Of a stretch of 64,000 bases of DNA, positions 22,700-33,300 are shown in pieces (position 1 is the stretch's first letter; every line of letters begins with the position of its first letter). The translations under genes were made by a program, and so were the position numbers. The stretch covers positions 37,773,992-37,837,991 of the forward strand of contig OZ020620.1 in the NCBI GenBank assembly GCA_963971575.1, in the 5' to 3' direction. The notes under the pieces are model-generated. The model was not told the origin of the DNA. It saw only the letters and a program-made list of their open reading frames with translations, and searched no databases. This stretch comes from Liopterus haemorrhoidalis (lineage: Eukaryota > Arthropoda > Insecta > Coleoptera > Dytiscidae).

Positions 22700-24785
22700 G
22701 ACTGGCTATATTTGAATTATAAATATAGGCATGTTTAAAAATCGTTTTGTTTTATAGTCTTTATAGTCTATATTAAATACTTCAAATTTGCTCAAACAAA
22801 AATCATTATTTTTTTGAACATGTGAATTTATGGTAATTTAAAATTATTAAACTATTAATCATTATCACTATTATCATTGTTCATATCACTATCAGAGTTT
22901 GTGTCACTACCACTGTCATTTAAATTAATGATTAATGAAGATTTATTTGTTGGATTTATAAAAAAAAAAATGATTCAATTGTCATTACATGTTCTACATA
23001 TCTTTTCCACAAAACCTTACTTATTGCATTTGTTTCATCTTTAATTAATTGTACTACAGTGTTACTTTCTGTCGGTGTTGTATTTTCCGGCGTACATTTC
23101 CTTTTACTTTGTTAAAAATGGCCCTATGTTAGTTCTGTAGAAACCAAATCATCGTCAAAGAACCATGTATCAAAGCCAATATCCTTAATGGTTTTAAGAA
23201 ACTTCAGTTGAACTAGTGTTGTATCTATGCAATTTAAATTTAAAATTCCCTTAATACCTCTTATATTCTGTTAACAGCAACGAGTCGTAGGATTACTGCC
23301 GTAAACCCATTACCTAATTGTTAAGCTTCTTAAGAAGAGTGGCCATTTCATTTTGGAAATATAGAACATACCATATCATATTTGAAGATCGGCATAAAAC
23401 AATTATCCCGTATAACTATAATCACATTGTTAAACTACAAAAGAACTTGGGTTCATGTTTACAACCACGTTGTCAACGATCAGTGGCGCATACATACGTT
23501 TAAGTACTAACTATAAATAAGTATACTTGTTTTTGTTAATCCTAATAAGATACGTAATGTGAAAAACTAATTCCTACGGCTATGGGTTGACACGCCTAGT
23601 TATATCACTTCTATTGTAATTTCCCTAACTTTTAATATTTTATTGCGATCTTCAAAACTAATTTGGTACGGACTACACTATACAATTGAAATATTTGTAA
23701 GGCTAATTGGACAAAAGCTCACTCTCGCTAGTGTTGCTGACGTCTCTTTGGATATCATCTACTCAAGATTACGTTTTTTGTTTTTCAGTGTTAAGTATTA
23801 TAAAATTTCGGAAAAGATGGTAGCCTTTATACATATGACGGTTATTGTAATTGGCAATTCTAAGAATTTTAAGCGTCGGCATATTGGTTTTAACAGGTTT
23901 TAACATACTTCTAGGTTAGTAAGCATGTGAATAATGTGTTGCCGGTTACTATTCGCCAGCCTCAGCCGCATTCGCCAACGACCAAACTCTCTTTCACACC
24001 TCCCCCATTCGTCATTTGTTCATCTATCGTTAATCTTGACGCGTCCCCTACCCCACCCGCGCTGTACATGATCGTTGGTCTAACGAACAGTGTCTTTATT
24101 AGACATCTGTTACTATCGAATTAAAAGACTATTGCAAATGATATGGCGTTAATGCAGACAATTGTTATATTATGTATGGACAAATCCGCAATGAAAAAAA
24201 AAAAAAAAAAAGAAATATTATTTAATGTAATCCCCCTTTTCTGTATAGATAATGTTTAGGTTTTAGTTCCAAGTGATATATTAGTCAGACGAATCTTTCG
24301 TCTTTTTATTAATGTGTAGTTTCGCGTGTCATTTCGCCACACAGACTTTTTTTTTCCCTCCAAATGCATGTGCACGTTGTTCAAAGACCACCAACTGTGG
24401 CCCCATTCAAAAAAACTCAAAACATTCTATGTACTGTAAATCTTATCGAGTCTGCGTCAAGAACAAATATCTGTTTTATAGAAATTCATACGCAGACAAA
24501 TATGTGGTCCAAAATGTGCGCTGACGAAATTTTGCGATTCTTTTTTGTACCTTATTTTTATTAGAAGTTTTTTTTTTTTGATAACATATTTTTTTTGTAA
24601 TAAGGTTATGGTAACATAAAAGAATAATGTACATTGTACAGAATTGTGTTGATATCTTTTTAAAAATGACCTATCCTAGATATAAAACTTAAAAGTACAA
24701 AATATTCTCGACGTAAATTATGTGATTACAATTGATCTTGATTTTATTAACGCTGTGTCTAATCACACGGTATTGGTATTTTATG
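22700..24785. other. Single-copy sequence, no gene supported
   Basis: Several short frames exist but none resembles a known protein. A pyrimidine-rich, higher-GC patch at 23925-24085 (cctcccccattcg, cccctaccccacccg) and another at 24330-24420 stand out. They could be 3' UTR sequence or unrecognised exons. Confidence 0.3.
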
Positions 24786-24789
24786 AACC

Positions 24790-24916
24790 CTGGGGTTCTA
24801 TTCTGTAACTTTTCGACAGTTACTTTTACACTGTCAATTATGCATACTGTACTGTAGGAATTTTCTACAGGACACTGTAAAAATAATTGTCGAAAAGCTT
24901 ATAGAATAAACCCCTG
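24790..24916. mobile_element. Small foldback MITE
   Basis: CTGGGGTTCTATTCTGTAAC on the left and the inverted TATAGAATAAACCCCTG on the right flank paired segments ttttcgacagttacttttac / taaaaataattgtcgaaaa. About 127 bp, no coding capacity and no clear target duplication. Confidence 0.65.
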
Positions 24917-25087
24917 CTTATACAAATATGACGTCACACAATGACGAAAACCGAGACGACATCTTTAAAAATCCAGGTTCTACTGTCGAATAATTTAGTT
25001 AATTTTAATATGTATAGAACGCATGGTTGAGTATATGTATTCCTCAAAATGGGATTTAAAAATTAATACAAAAATCGAATTTATTTT

Positions 25088-25180
25088 AGAAATATTTATT
25101 AGTATTTTTACATTATATAAAAATGGAAACTTAGAACATATTTATTAATATTTTTACATTATATAAAAATGGAAACATGA
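25088..25180. repeat. Two-copy tandem duplication (about 48 bp)
   Basis: The block atttattagtatttttacat continuing to aaaatggaaac occurs twice in a row with few differences. Confidence 0.7.
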
Positions 25181-25679
25181 AATTTTAAATGTGCCACACA
25201 AATGTTGCGGGCATTTCCAATAAAACCATTTACATTTATCTGTCCTTTTAGTAATTGTAGATTTAATGATCCTCCACAAAATATTGCAAATAATACCATA
25301 AGTTTTGTTTATATCAATTATTTAGACATACAGGATGACTATAAAATGGAGCCATGATTTTATTGTGCCTGGGCTGTCTTAAAAACATGTTAATGCAAAA
25401 ATTAGTGTAAATTAAATGCTTAAATTAATTAATGCAAAACTTGTAGAGTCATCTGTTGTTGAAAAATAGAACTACTGAACTGTCAAAAACAAATATTTTA
25501 AGTTAGGCTGTGCAGAAATAATAATATTGCTCATGGAATCAAAATTTTAGTATTGTAAAAACTCAAAATCTGAAACCAAAAATTTGTAAAAAAAAAATAT
25601 ATTTAAAAAGGTAATCTACAATTCACCAAAAATAGATCGGTAAGAAACGTAAACTAAATAACACAATCATATTTTTAAA

Positions 25680-26058
25680 AAAACGTAATTTTTGTCGGAA
25701 CGAAAACCGGAGCTGAACCGAAAAATATATCGGTTTATTGCGGTTCAGATAATGTTTATGGGAGTGAACCAAAATATAAAATACATTTTATTTAAGATTA
25801 TTTTTAAAACTGATAGTAATTTTTTAACTGATAAGTAAAAAAAAATCCGCTTCTATTACTTCGAGGAGGGGGGGCACGCAAAGACCCCCCTGGCAGTGGT
25901 CTTGGTATGATTATTACAAAATAAAAGCATTTAAAAATGTATCACTCGGAACTGAACCGAAAAAAATTGTTATTTTTGCCGGAACCGAACTGATATATAT
26001 TTTTTTAATTGAACCGGAACAAAAACCGAAACAAAAAAAATAACGGTTTGAAGCCCTG
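25680..26058. mobile_element. Transposon end with ACCGGAAC subterminal motifs
   Basis: The block is studded with aaccggaac, gaaccgaa and inverted forms and ends at CGGTTTGAAGCCCTG (26044-26058), which has the shape of a hAT-type right terminus. I cannot find the inverted partner CAGGGCTTCAAACCG upstream, so the left end is lost or further diverged. A poly-G/poly-C pair sits at 25865-25888. Confidence 0.45.
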
Positions 26059-26142
26059 GTTTAATCTGCAACTTCATCCGCGAATAAAACATTTCACATA
26101 TACTCAGCTGATACGTAAACGCATGCGCATTTGAATGTTATA

Positions 26143-26440
26143 AAGTGCATTCACGATAAGAATGAGATAACGTCACACTTTAAAAAATTGATGTGCTGCC
26201 AATTCGTTAATTGTCAAAAAAGTTAGGTTATATACTACTTTAACCTCGCTTCATCATATGTTATACAGAAATACGACTGAACAATGCTATTTAAATGTGG
26301 CAACGTAGGGTAAAGCGGTACCAACATGTAGTAGACAAATGTAACAATTGAGTAATGCTTTCATGTTGGTTAAATTACATTATGATGGCAATAAAATTAA
26401 CTAAGTGGTACGTCATCTCATTCTTATAGTGAATGGGCTT
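26143..26440. mobile_element. TA-flanked MITE (298 bp)
   Basis: AAGTGCATTCACGATAAGAA and the inverted TTCTTATAGTGAATGGGCTT are terminal inverted repeats continuing with atgagat/atctcat, flanked by TA at 26141-26142 and 26441-26442. No coding capacity. Confidence 0.8.
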
Positions 26441-26449
26441 TAAATACCT

Positions 26450-26998
26450 GTGATTCGTTTTGTAATGTTGGCAACTTCATCGCTATTAGTATGACGTCAT
26501 TGAAAAGCCAGGAGTAATACGAATACCGGTGCCTGGAAGATAGAGACGTCGTTTTATTTATGATTGTATTCATTTTATTTTTCATTTATTTAAATTAGTA
26601 TAAATTAGTGGTGCTCTGTTTCTACTTCAGTCATTGTATATTGTATATATTGAATGAGTATTTTATTTTTCATATGCAATTCTGTACGATATTTAATATT
26701 TTATTTTATAATCTGGTATTACAGATATAATCGGTTAACTTGTGTGCGATTACAAAATGATATAAAAATAAATAAAAAAGAAAACTAACAGGGTTACTTT
26801 TAAGTTACTATACTGTACTGTACTGGTTTAAATGCATTTGTACAAGAAGCTGGTTCATATTGATTGTGTGTCTGTTTGTACGTATTGTCCATTCAATCCA
26901 AAATTCAAATATATTATAAAATATATATTTTTCTATGATAAATTGTAAATTTACACAAGACGTTTATAATAAAAAATTTTGATACAAATACATAATGG
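26450..26998. other. AT-rich stretch with poly(A)-signal-like sites
   Basis: aaaaataaataaaaaag at about 26765-26781 contains two overlapping AATAAA hexamers on the plus strand. If the gene at 13332 has a very long 3' UTR, this is one possible end, but it is an inference only. Confidence 0.3.
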
Positions 26999-26999
26999 T

Positions 27000-27242
27000 A
27001 TGAATCAGGCTTTCGTATTAGTAGGAGTTGTATGCAGTTGTTTTCAGTGTAATATAGCTATTATATATATAATTAATTATTATGAAGTGCATAAATTGAA
27101 AAAAGATATTCAAGACTTTCATTTAAAATGCCTACCTACTTCTGCTCCTAATCATCCTTTGTATTATACTAATGTATATGAACATTTGAATTTTAATAAA
27201 AGAAGAATTAAATTTGTTCATCGCATCGTATTTAATAGGTGA
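27000..27242 (+). CDS. Possible small membrane protein ORF (80 aa)
   Basis: An ATG-started frame of 80 codons begins MNQAFVLVGVVCSCFQCNIA, a hydrophobic N-terminal stretch of about 25 residues. It continues as a basic, Tyr- and His-rich tail and ends KFVHRIVFNR. I do not recognise it. No repeat termini surround it and no splice sites force it. The sequence tag|gtgatt near the stop could be a donor. Codon use is AT-rich like the background, so a chance frame is quite possible. Confidence 0.2.
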   Translation: MNQAFVLVGVVCSCFQCNIAIIYIINYYEVHKLKKDIQDFHLKCLPTSAPNHPLYYTNVYEHLNFNKRRIKFVHRIVFNR

Positions 27243-27279
27243 TTTTCTTTTACAAGTAAAAATGCTTAGATAATCTTAC

Positions 27280-27470
27280 AAGTTGGCGAACATGTAGCTT
27301 TCAGAAGTGGTAGCGTGTCGCACGAAAACTCTTTGATGTTTACCGCCAAGTAACGGGAACGAGCAACATGTCGCACGGCTCCCATCAGACCGATGCACAT
27401 TGGTAGCATGCGACATGTCGAACGGTCGCACGCCACCATGTTGCCTCGATGTAGACGCGCCATAATTCAA
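27280..27470. other. GC-rich island with internal repeats
   Basis: This stretch is much richer in GC and CpG than its surroundings. It contains variants of gcgacatgtcgnacgg and gcaacatgtcgcacgg. Two overlapping minus-strand frames of 65 codons are a by-product of that composition. It may be part of an unrecognised transposon or a regulatory element. Confidence 0.35.
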
Positions 27471-28068
27471 CAACTTAGATGTTTACGCTAACCGGACCGA
27501 GTAATTTCTGCCCTTGTCTTCAGAGTGACTGGTGTTTATATAAGAGGGCTAGTAGTGTTTCTAGGAAAAATGGTGTATCATCGGTCGTTAAAAAAATTGT
27601 AGCTTTTGGTGCCCCATTCTAAATTATTACCATTGTTTTTTTTACTGAACTCTCTATTAATGTTCTATTTCCATTTTTATTCGATTGTGAAATATTCAAT
27701 TTTGGTCAATGAGGGCCAATATTTTTTATTAATAATATAGTTTCATAGTTAAGCACATTAGTTTTAATATAACGCACTGTATCCAGTTTCACGTCTGAGT
27801 AAAATTAAATCGAACGCTAAGCTAAGACCGCCGGCCTAAATTCACCAACACGTTCACACGAACAACTCGCCGCTGTCGCCCTTTCCAGTTTATTTTTATT
27901 ACTTACCTAGAAATCGCATATGGCAACACTGTACCGGGACAGAACGTGTAGTGTCCACAGCATTGTTTTCTAGATCTAAAATTTTAAAATCTAACACATG
28001 AAAAATCTTTGAATTAGAAATAATAAAAATAAATGTACGCAGATATATTTAGCTAGTTTAATGCAATT

Positions 28069-28330
28069 CTATTGAGAACTGACACGCTCGGATACGCAGT
28101 CTGGTAGTCAAATATTGTACTACGCGACTGTAGTACTGTTTGAAATTAAAACATATTTTCTAGTGTTGATTTTTTGTTAGAACGTCGATATATACATTTT
28201 CATAAAATAAAAATGTACTGTGCTTAAATTAAACTGTTCCCTGTTGGAATATTGACAGCTGAATACTAGACAATTCAGCCATTTTGTCATGAATTACAGC
28301 GCCGCCAACGGTAATGTCACTTCTCAATAG
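28069..28330 (+). mobile_element. MITE family M2, copy 1 (262 bp)
   Basis: CTATTGAGAACTGACA and the inverted TGTCACTTCTCAATAG are its ends. The whole block recurs in reverse at 57582-57840 with high identity, including gacacgctcggatacgca and acagcgccgccaacggta. Comparison with R1 copies lacking it defines its edges at the second site. Nothing is encoded. Confidence 0.8.
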
Positions 28331-28546
28331 TATAAATAAGATTTTAAATTAAGTTTTCCTTATTAAATTTTTTTAGGAGGACACTGTCTCAGCCGCCACT
28401 GCTCTGTGGAGGGCGGATTTATTAAATCGCGATCGATTTATAATTGTTATTTTTTTAAAAAATATAATCGATAATATTTTGCAGTATTTTATATTGTTAT
28501 TTTATGATTAGATACTTATATATAATTGTTGTGAGTCAGTGCTAAA

Positions 28547-28619
28547 ATGGTGGGTGTGTACGTGGATGGATTATTGGACTGTTATCAGCAAATATTACAT
28601 CATAAATATTTAAGTCAAG
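28547..28619 (+). CDS. Possible first coding exon, partner unresolved
   Basis: An ATG opens 24 codons (MVGVYVDGLLDCYQQILHHK, then YLSQ) and one extra base before a consensus donor CAAG|gtacgt, leaving phase 1. It is 0.5 kb upstream of the GPR180 start. It can splice in phase to the glycerol kinase exon at 60932, giving GPR180 as a nested gene. It could also splice to an acceptor at 28973 (gtcttacag), but that reading stops at 29037-29039 just before the GPR180 ATG and would be a leader frame only. I do not recognise the peptide. The competing exon at 48450 is a simpler glycerol kinase start. Confidence 0.3.
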
Positions 28620-29041
28620 GTACGTTATATCCTTTTTTCAATCTTCAGTATATTTTTTTTTGCGTAGAATATGTCTGTCCATAAGCGTAATAAGTATAGA
28701 TATCAAACGTTTACTTCTACGCGTACAATAGTCTGAAGCAGACAGCAATAGACCGTAGATATTTACTGCGAATTTGAGGTTTTTATATAACTGTATTAAT
28801 AAAAGTTTTACTTTACACTTCAAAAACTGCTTTAAATGGCTATTTCTGGTTGTTGCTGCTTTGAAAATTGTTACAGATTAAGTTGTAGAACGGACTTTTG
28901 TCGGTGTTGTTGCCGATAATATCGGTCGTTTTTCAGTCGAATATTTGTCTTCTCCCCAAAATGTCTTACAGTGCGCAGTGCAGTTAGTTGTCCTGACAAA
29001 AATGACAGATGTTTAACCTGTTTCGTCCGTAAATTGTGAAA

Positions 29042-29514
29042 ATGATTTATGTAAATACAATTATTTTGTTTTTATTATTAAGCAATAGCTTAATTTTAGT
29101 GAATAGTACACGTATAACAGGAACATTTAGAACAGATGAGTTTTTTAAATTCTTTATTAAGTTTGGTTTTCAAAAGACAGACAGACATCAAAAGGACACT
29201 CATGGATATATATTTGGTAACATAACATCCAAAACAAAAATGCCAGTTCCAATTACGTTTGCAGTATTAGATAGAACACATTTCTTAGAATATTATGAGA
29301 ATAGATCATTGTTTAATAAGGAGCAAGCGTGTAAACTTATGTTCAACAGGCTAAAAAATAATTCATTCGATGCTAAATGTAATGTTGATGGAAAAGATTT
29401 CTTACGGAAGGTGCCTTGTCCCAAAAACAAGCTTTGTGTCGATGAAGACTCCAAGTGGAATGTAGTGAAAGGCTACCAGTTTACTTATGTAATTCAAGAC
29501 TTTCGCCAACCCAA
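29042..29514 (+). CDS. GPR180: GPR180-like seven-transmembrane protein, exon 1
   Basis: This exon encodes residues 1-157 plus two bases of codon 158. I chose the ATG at 29042 because a hydrophobic signal peptide (IILFLLLSNSLILVNS) follows it directly and a stop lies just upstream. The mature part starts TRITGTFRTDEFFKFFIKFG and is the N-terminal luminal/extracellular GOLD-like domain of the GPR180/TMEM145 family. It has sequons at GNITS, ENRSL and KNNSF and several cysteines expected to pair. It ends QDFRQPK at a consensus donor gtatgt (phase 2). Joined to 33301 it gives PKFWYISMVACYRN, the family's conserved link into the membrane domain. In vertebrates GPR180 is tied to TGF-beta/CTHRC1 signalling; the insect role is not deducible here. 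Confidence 0.9.
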
Positions 29515-29639
29515 GTATGTTAATTAGACCATATTTTATTATTTTTACTATTATCATTTCAACAAACTACAAGTTTTGTATGCTATTTTTAATATTGATA
29601 TTTTATCTGATATTAACGTGTCTCAATACGTAAGGTTTT

Positions 29640-29830
29640 CCAAGTAAAACTACAGAACCTTTATATTGTCACTAATGTGTCTGTCTGTACGGTGGAAATT
29701 ATGGACCAATGTCTGGGCCTAGATAGTTGAAATTTGTCATTCATACACAGTTTTTAGACTCATATATAGAAAAACTAATATCAAATGAAATATCTTATCA
29801 ATAAGTCATGTCCTTTGATTTAATCTATTT
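29640..29830 (+). repeat. R1-like fragment in the GPR180 intron
   Basis: The order gtctgtctgtacggt, gaaattatggaccaa, tagttgaaatttg mirrors the start of R1 (gtctgttcggt, aaattgtagccaa, aattgaaatttg), but it is diverged and short. Confidence 0.5.
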
Positions 29831-29856
29831 TTTTTTTTTTTCTGAGTTACAAGAAT

Positions 29857-29883
29857 TTATTATTATTATTATTATTATTATTT
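29857..29883. repeat. (ATT)n microsatellite
   Basis: About nine consecutive ATT/TTA triplets directly after the R1-like fragment. Confidence 0.9.
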
Positions 29884-30134
29884 TGTAAAATCTAATTTGA
29901 TTTGTATTATCATCAGAAATGTAACTAATTTTAAAAACCAAATAAGAAATCGTCTTTTAGAGCAGTATTTCCCAAAGTGATCCTCTATTTTTATATGATT
30001 TAAAGCATTTTTCTTGACTATAATTATTTTTAAAAAAATAAGGGACCCTAAGTGGCCTATACAATACCATGAACAAGCTGATGTATTTATTTTTTAAACT
30101 GTCATACACACACCGGCAAATATAAAGGAACATA

Positions 30135-30540
30135 CAGTCTGTTTCAAACGCTTAAGCGGAACTAAATGGGAATTTCGTTCTTTTAGGTTGTCACGACAAG
30201 GGACCTTGCTTGGGTTATTTCATTTTTCACGTTGCAATGTCAAAATTTAAAATTACAACAATGAAACCATGGAAACGAATGACCTATGTCAAAATTTAAT
30301 TATTTTTTTAATATATTTTAATGACAAAAAAATTAATAAATGGGAAATTTGTATTAAGAATGACACAAAAAATCAAAATATAAAGAAAATTACATTTTAA
30401 AATGATATTAACCTTAACCAAAATGTTTATTGTAAGTATGATTTACAAAGCTTAAACAAAACGGCCGAAAAGCACGATTTAAGCGATGAAAGTAACTAAA
30501 TTGCAAAATCTAGTTCCGCCTAAGCGTTTGAAACAGACTG
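30135..30540 (-). mobile_element. MITE M1, inverted copy (406 bp)
   Basis: The termini CAGTCTGTTTCAAACGCTTA and the inverted form at 30540 are flanked by TA at 30133-30134 and 30541-30542. It is in the opposite orientation to the next copy and shares the middle TA with it. Confidence 0.9.
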
Positions 30541-30542
30541 TA

Positions 30543-30949
30543 CAGTCTGTTCCAAACGGTTAAGCGGAACTAAATTTTGCAATCTAGTTACTTTCATCGT
30601 TTAAATCGTGCTTTTCGACCGTTTTGTTTAAGCTTTGTAAATCATACTTACAATACACATTTTTTGTTAAGGTTAATATCATTTTAAATTGTCATTTTCT
30701 TTATATTTTGATTTTTTGTGTCATTCTTAATACAAATTTCCCATTTATTAATTTTTTTGTCATTAAAATATATTAAAAAAATAATTAAATTTTGACATAG
30801 GTCATTCGTTTCCATGGTTTCATTGTTGTAATTTTAAATTTTGACATTGCAACGTGAAAAATGAAATAACCCAAGCAAGGTCCCTTGTCGTGACAACCTA
30901 AAAGAACGAAATTCCCATTTAGTTCCGCTTAAGCGTTTGAAACAGACTG
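30543..30949 (+). mobile_element. MITE M1, forward copy (407 bp)
   Basis: The termini CAGTCTGTTCCAAACGGTTA and the inverted GCGTTTGAAACAGACTG end are flanked by TA at 30541-30542 and 30950-30951. It abuts the inverted copy with only TA between them, as expected if one inserted at the TA duplication of the other. The left and right ends here resemble different M1 subtypes. Confidence 0.9.
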
Positions 30950-31139
30950 TACATAAAAATCAAATTATTTTCCTTGTAGTGTACATATTGTTGATATCTC
31001 TCAGGTAATCTTCTAGTACGATGTTTTTTGGAATAACTGAAACTTGATTTACACCATGTGAAACCTGTTGAAGAAGAAAAAAATCAAAGATGTTTAACAG
31101 GATAACTTTATTGTATATTTTGGACTTTGTTAATCATTT

Positions 31140-31720
31140 AATGCGCTTTACTATCGCCTAAATTTCCCCCATGAACTCTTCGACTGCAATTATTCATCTT
31201 CCCATACTTCTTATCAGGTCATCAATCAGTTCTTAGGGCAATCTGTCCCATTCCTGAATCAGTGCGGCTCTTACCTCTTCTCTGTTTTGAACAGATGGAA
31301 TTCTTGATCAAAGACTTCTGCCTAGGATGTCCCACACATGTTCAATCAGGTTGAGGTCAGGGGAGCACGCTAGTCAACCCATTGTTGTTATACTCACTCG
31401 ATTTAAAAAGTCTGTTACACAGTGGGCGACGTATGGGCGCGCATTATCCTGCATTAGGGTGAAATTTTTTCTGATATATGGGTCAAAAAGTACAACTTGG
31501 TCTAGAAGAATATCTTTGATGTACTAATCTGTAGTTAACGCTCCGCCATCAATCACCACTAACTCTGTGCGAGCTCCCAAACATATTCCGCACCAGACCA
31601 TAATTGAACCTCCACCAAAAGATACAGTAGTAGCAAAATTAAATGGTGCATTTTGTTCTCCTTGGCGTCGATACAATCTTCGTTCATTGTTTAGTAGAGC
31701 ATTCAAAATTATCTAGATAT
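31140..31720 (-). pseudogene. Tc1-type transposase relic
   Basis: On the minus strand 31524-31706 reads NNERRLYRRQGEQNAPF, then FGGGSIMVWCGI, the block around the second half of the Tc1 DDE core. Further along, after frame breaks, NLIEHVWDILGRSL is the block carrying the catalytic glutamate. The reading frame is broken several times, and the N-terminal DNA-binding domain is not seen. It lies in the GPR180 intron, antisense to the gene. Confidence 0.8.
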
Positions 31721-31903
31721 AGGCTACAAAATAATAAAATTTAAAAAAAAACATGATTTTTCAATCTGTTCCTTTAAATTTGCCAGTGTGAGTATATTGC
31801 ACAGATTAGCCATTAAAAATATCACTTAATTTTTGAAATGCACACAGGTAACATTAAAAAAATAAATTACTGTCTAATTTCACATGGTCAGAAATGGACT
31901 ATA

Positions 31904-33258
31904 GGCTATTCCAAACGTTAAAGCGGAACTAGATTTTGAAATCTAGTAATTTTTATCTATTAATTCGGACTTTTGGTCATTTTGTTTCAGCTTTGTAAAT
32001 CATTTTCACATTGCAAATTCTAGATTAAATTGATTGTCATTATAAAATGTCCGTTTTTTCTCTTCAAAATATGTAAAAATGTATTAAATTTTTCAATAAA
32101 TGTCATTCGTTTCCATGGTTTCACTGTTGGAATTTGAAATTTTCACTTATAAGCTGTTCACTTTTGTAAGGACAAATTAGATCTGGTTATTTTGGTGATT
32201 TTTATAGTGTATTACTGACTTTTATAGGATGACCAGATTTCAGTGAAGGGAAACCGGGACAGAGTAAAAAAAAACGGAATTAATATAAAATAAAAATAAT
32301 AGGATTGAGTTTTGGTCTGGTTCCCAAGGTATCTATTCAAAAAAGCCATAAAAATTTTACTCCATCCTACTAAAAATTCAGTGTCATTTATTAAATGAAA
32401 TGTTAAATAATATAATAAGTAAGAAGTTACCACGAACATTTCCATTTTATTTATTACAATTTTAATGAGGATTGAACGAACTTAAATTTTTGAAATAAAC
32501 TAATAATTTTTTAATGGAACATACCTTATCATTAAACTTATTAACTTGATCAAGGACCAGAAACAAACCACGTCGATGTCTATTAATCGAAAAATGCAGA
32601 AGTATGTAAAAACCGGGACAATTCACCGTTCCGAAAACATTTTTCGGGACGCCGGCATAATTTACATAAAACCGGGACAATCCCGGAAAACCGGGACGAA
32701 TGGTCACCCTAGACTTTTAGAAACTTGGTTATATTGTAGGAAAGGCTTTACAGTTTTGGATTATGTTTGTATTATTTTAGGTTAGTATTATATTTACAAA
32801 ATATTTAAGAAGTCACTATTCAAAATGAAATATGACAAATGATATTTTTTTAAATGACATATTTGTAATCTGACTTTTATTTTTCTGTAATACCAACATG
32901 ACATACAGTTTGAAAAGTGCAAACTGCTGAAAACAAAATTTCCTCTTAGTTTGTTCTGACAAAAGTGAACAGCTTATACCCACTTGATATTATCTGTCTC
33001 ATTTTGTAATACGGAACTAACAGGTAAAGTTCATTTTTTATGTTGTATATTGACAATACATTTATAATATTGTCATAGTATTGGTTCACACGGATATGCC
33101 AAAGTCTGTTTACACCACAACAGTCACCAAAGTAACCAAATCTAGTTTTGTATTACAAATTGAGACAGATTATATATGAAATAACCCAAACCATGTCCCT
33201 TCTTGTGACAACCTAAAAGAACGAAATTCCCAGTTCTGCCTAAACGTTTGGAATAGCC
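31904..33258 (+). mobile_element. MITE M1-related element split by a hAT
   Basis: GGCTATTCCAAACGTTAAAG at the left and the inverted CGTTTGGAATAGCC at the right mark a longer M1 relative. TA precedes the left end; the right flank is less clean. Internal blocks (ctagnaatnttatc, gacaacctaaaagaacg) match M1. A 487-bp hAT is inserted at 32225-32711. A fragment of the same long form without the hAT is at 62720-62800. The right end lies 42 bp before the GPR180 exon 2 acceptor. Confidence 0.8.
32225..32711. mobile_element. Non-autonomous hAT element, TAGGRTGACCA type (487 bp)
   Basis: TAGGATGACCA and the inverted TGGTCACCCTA are the ends, flanked by an exact 8-bp duplication gactttta (32217-32224 and 32712-32719). 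The related sequence at 62788-62795 has this site only once. Both subterminal regions carry repeated accgggac motifs, likely transposase-binding sites. Confidence 0.95.
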
Positions 33259-33300
33259 TTTATAATATAAAATTTTAATGTTTTAATGATGTATTTACAG

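Noticed and set aside
24287..24310. Bacterial-type hairpin terminator (gacgaa-tc-tttcgtc then T run)
   Set aside because: A short stem in an AT-rich animal genome with no bacterial gene nearby; expected by chance.
27266..27473. Two overlapping minus-strand ORFs of 65 codons
   Set aside because: They overlap in different frames within a GC-rich patch. Low stop-codon density explains them, and neither resembles a protein.
28380..28445. Exon-like open stretch after an ag (GAGGACACTGTCTCAGCC...)
   Set aside because: About 22 plausible codons, but it contains cagccgccactg, the shape of a transposon end, and no donor follows before the frame turns AT-rich.
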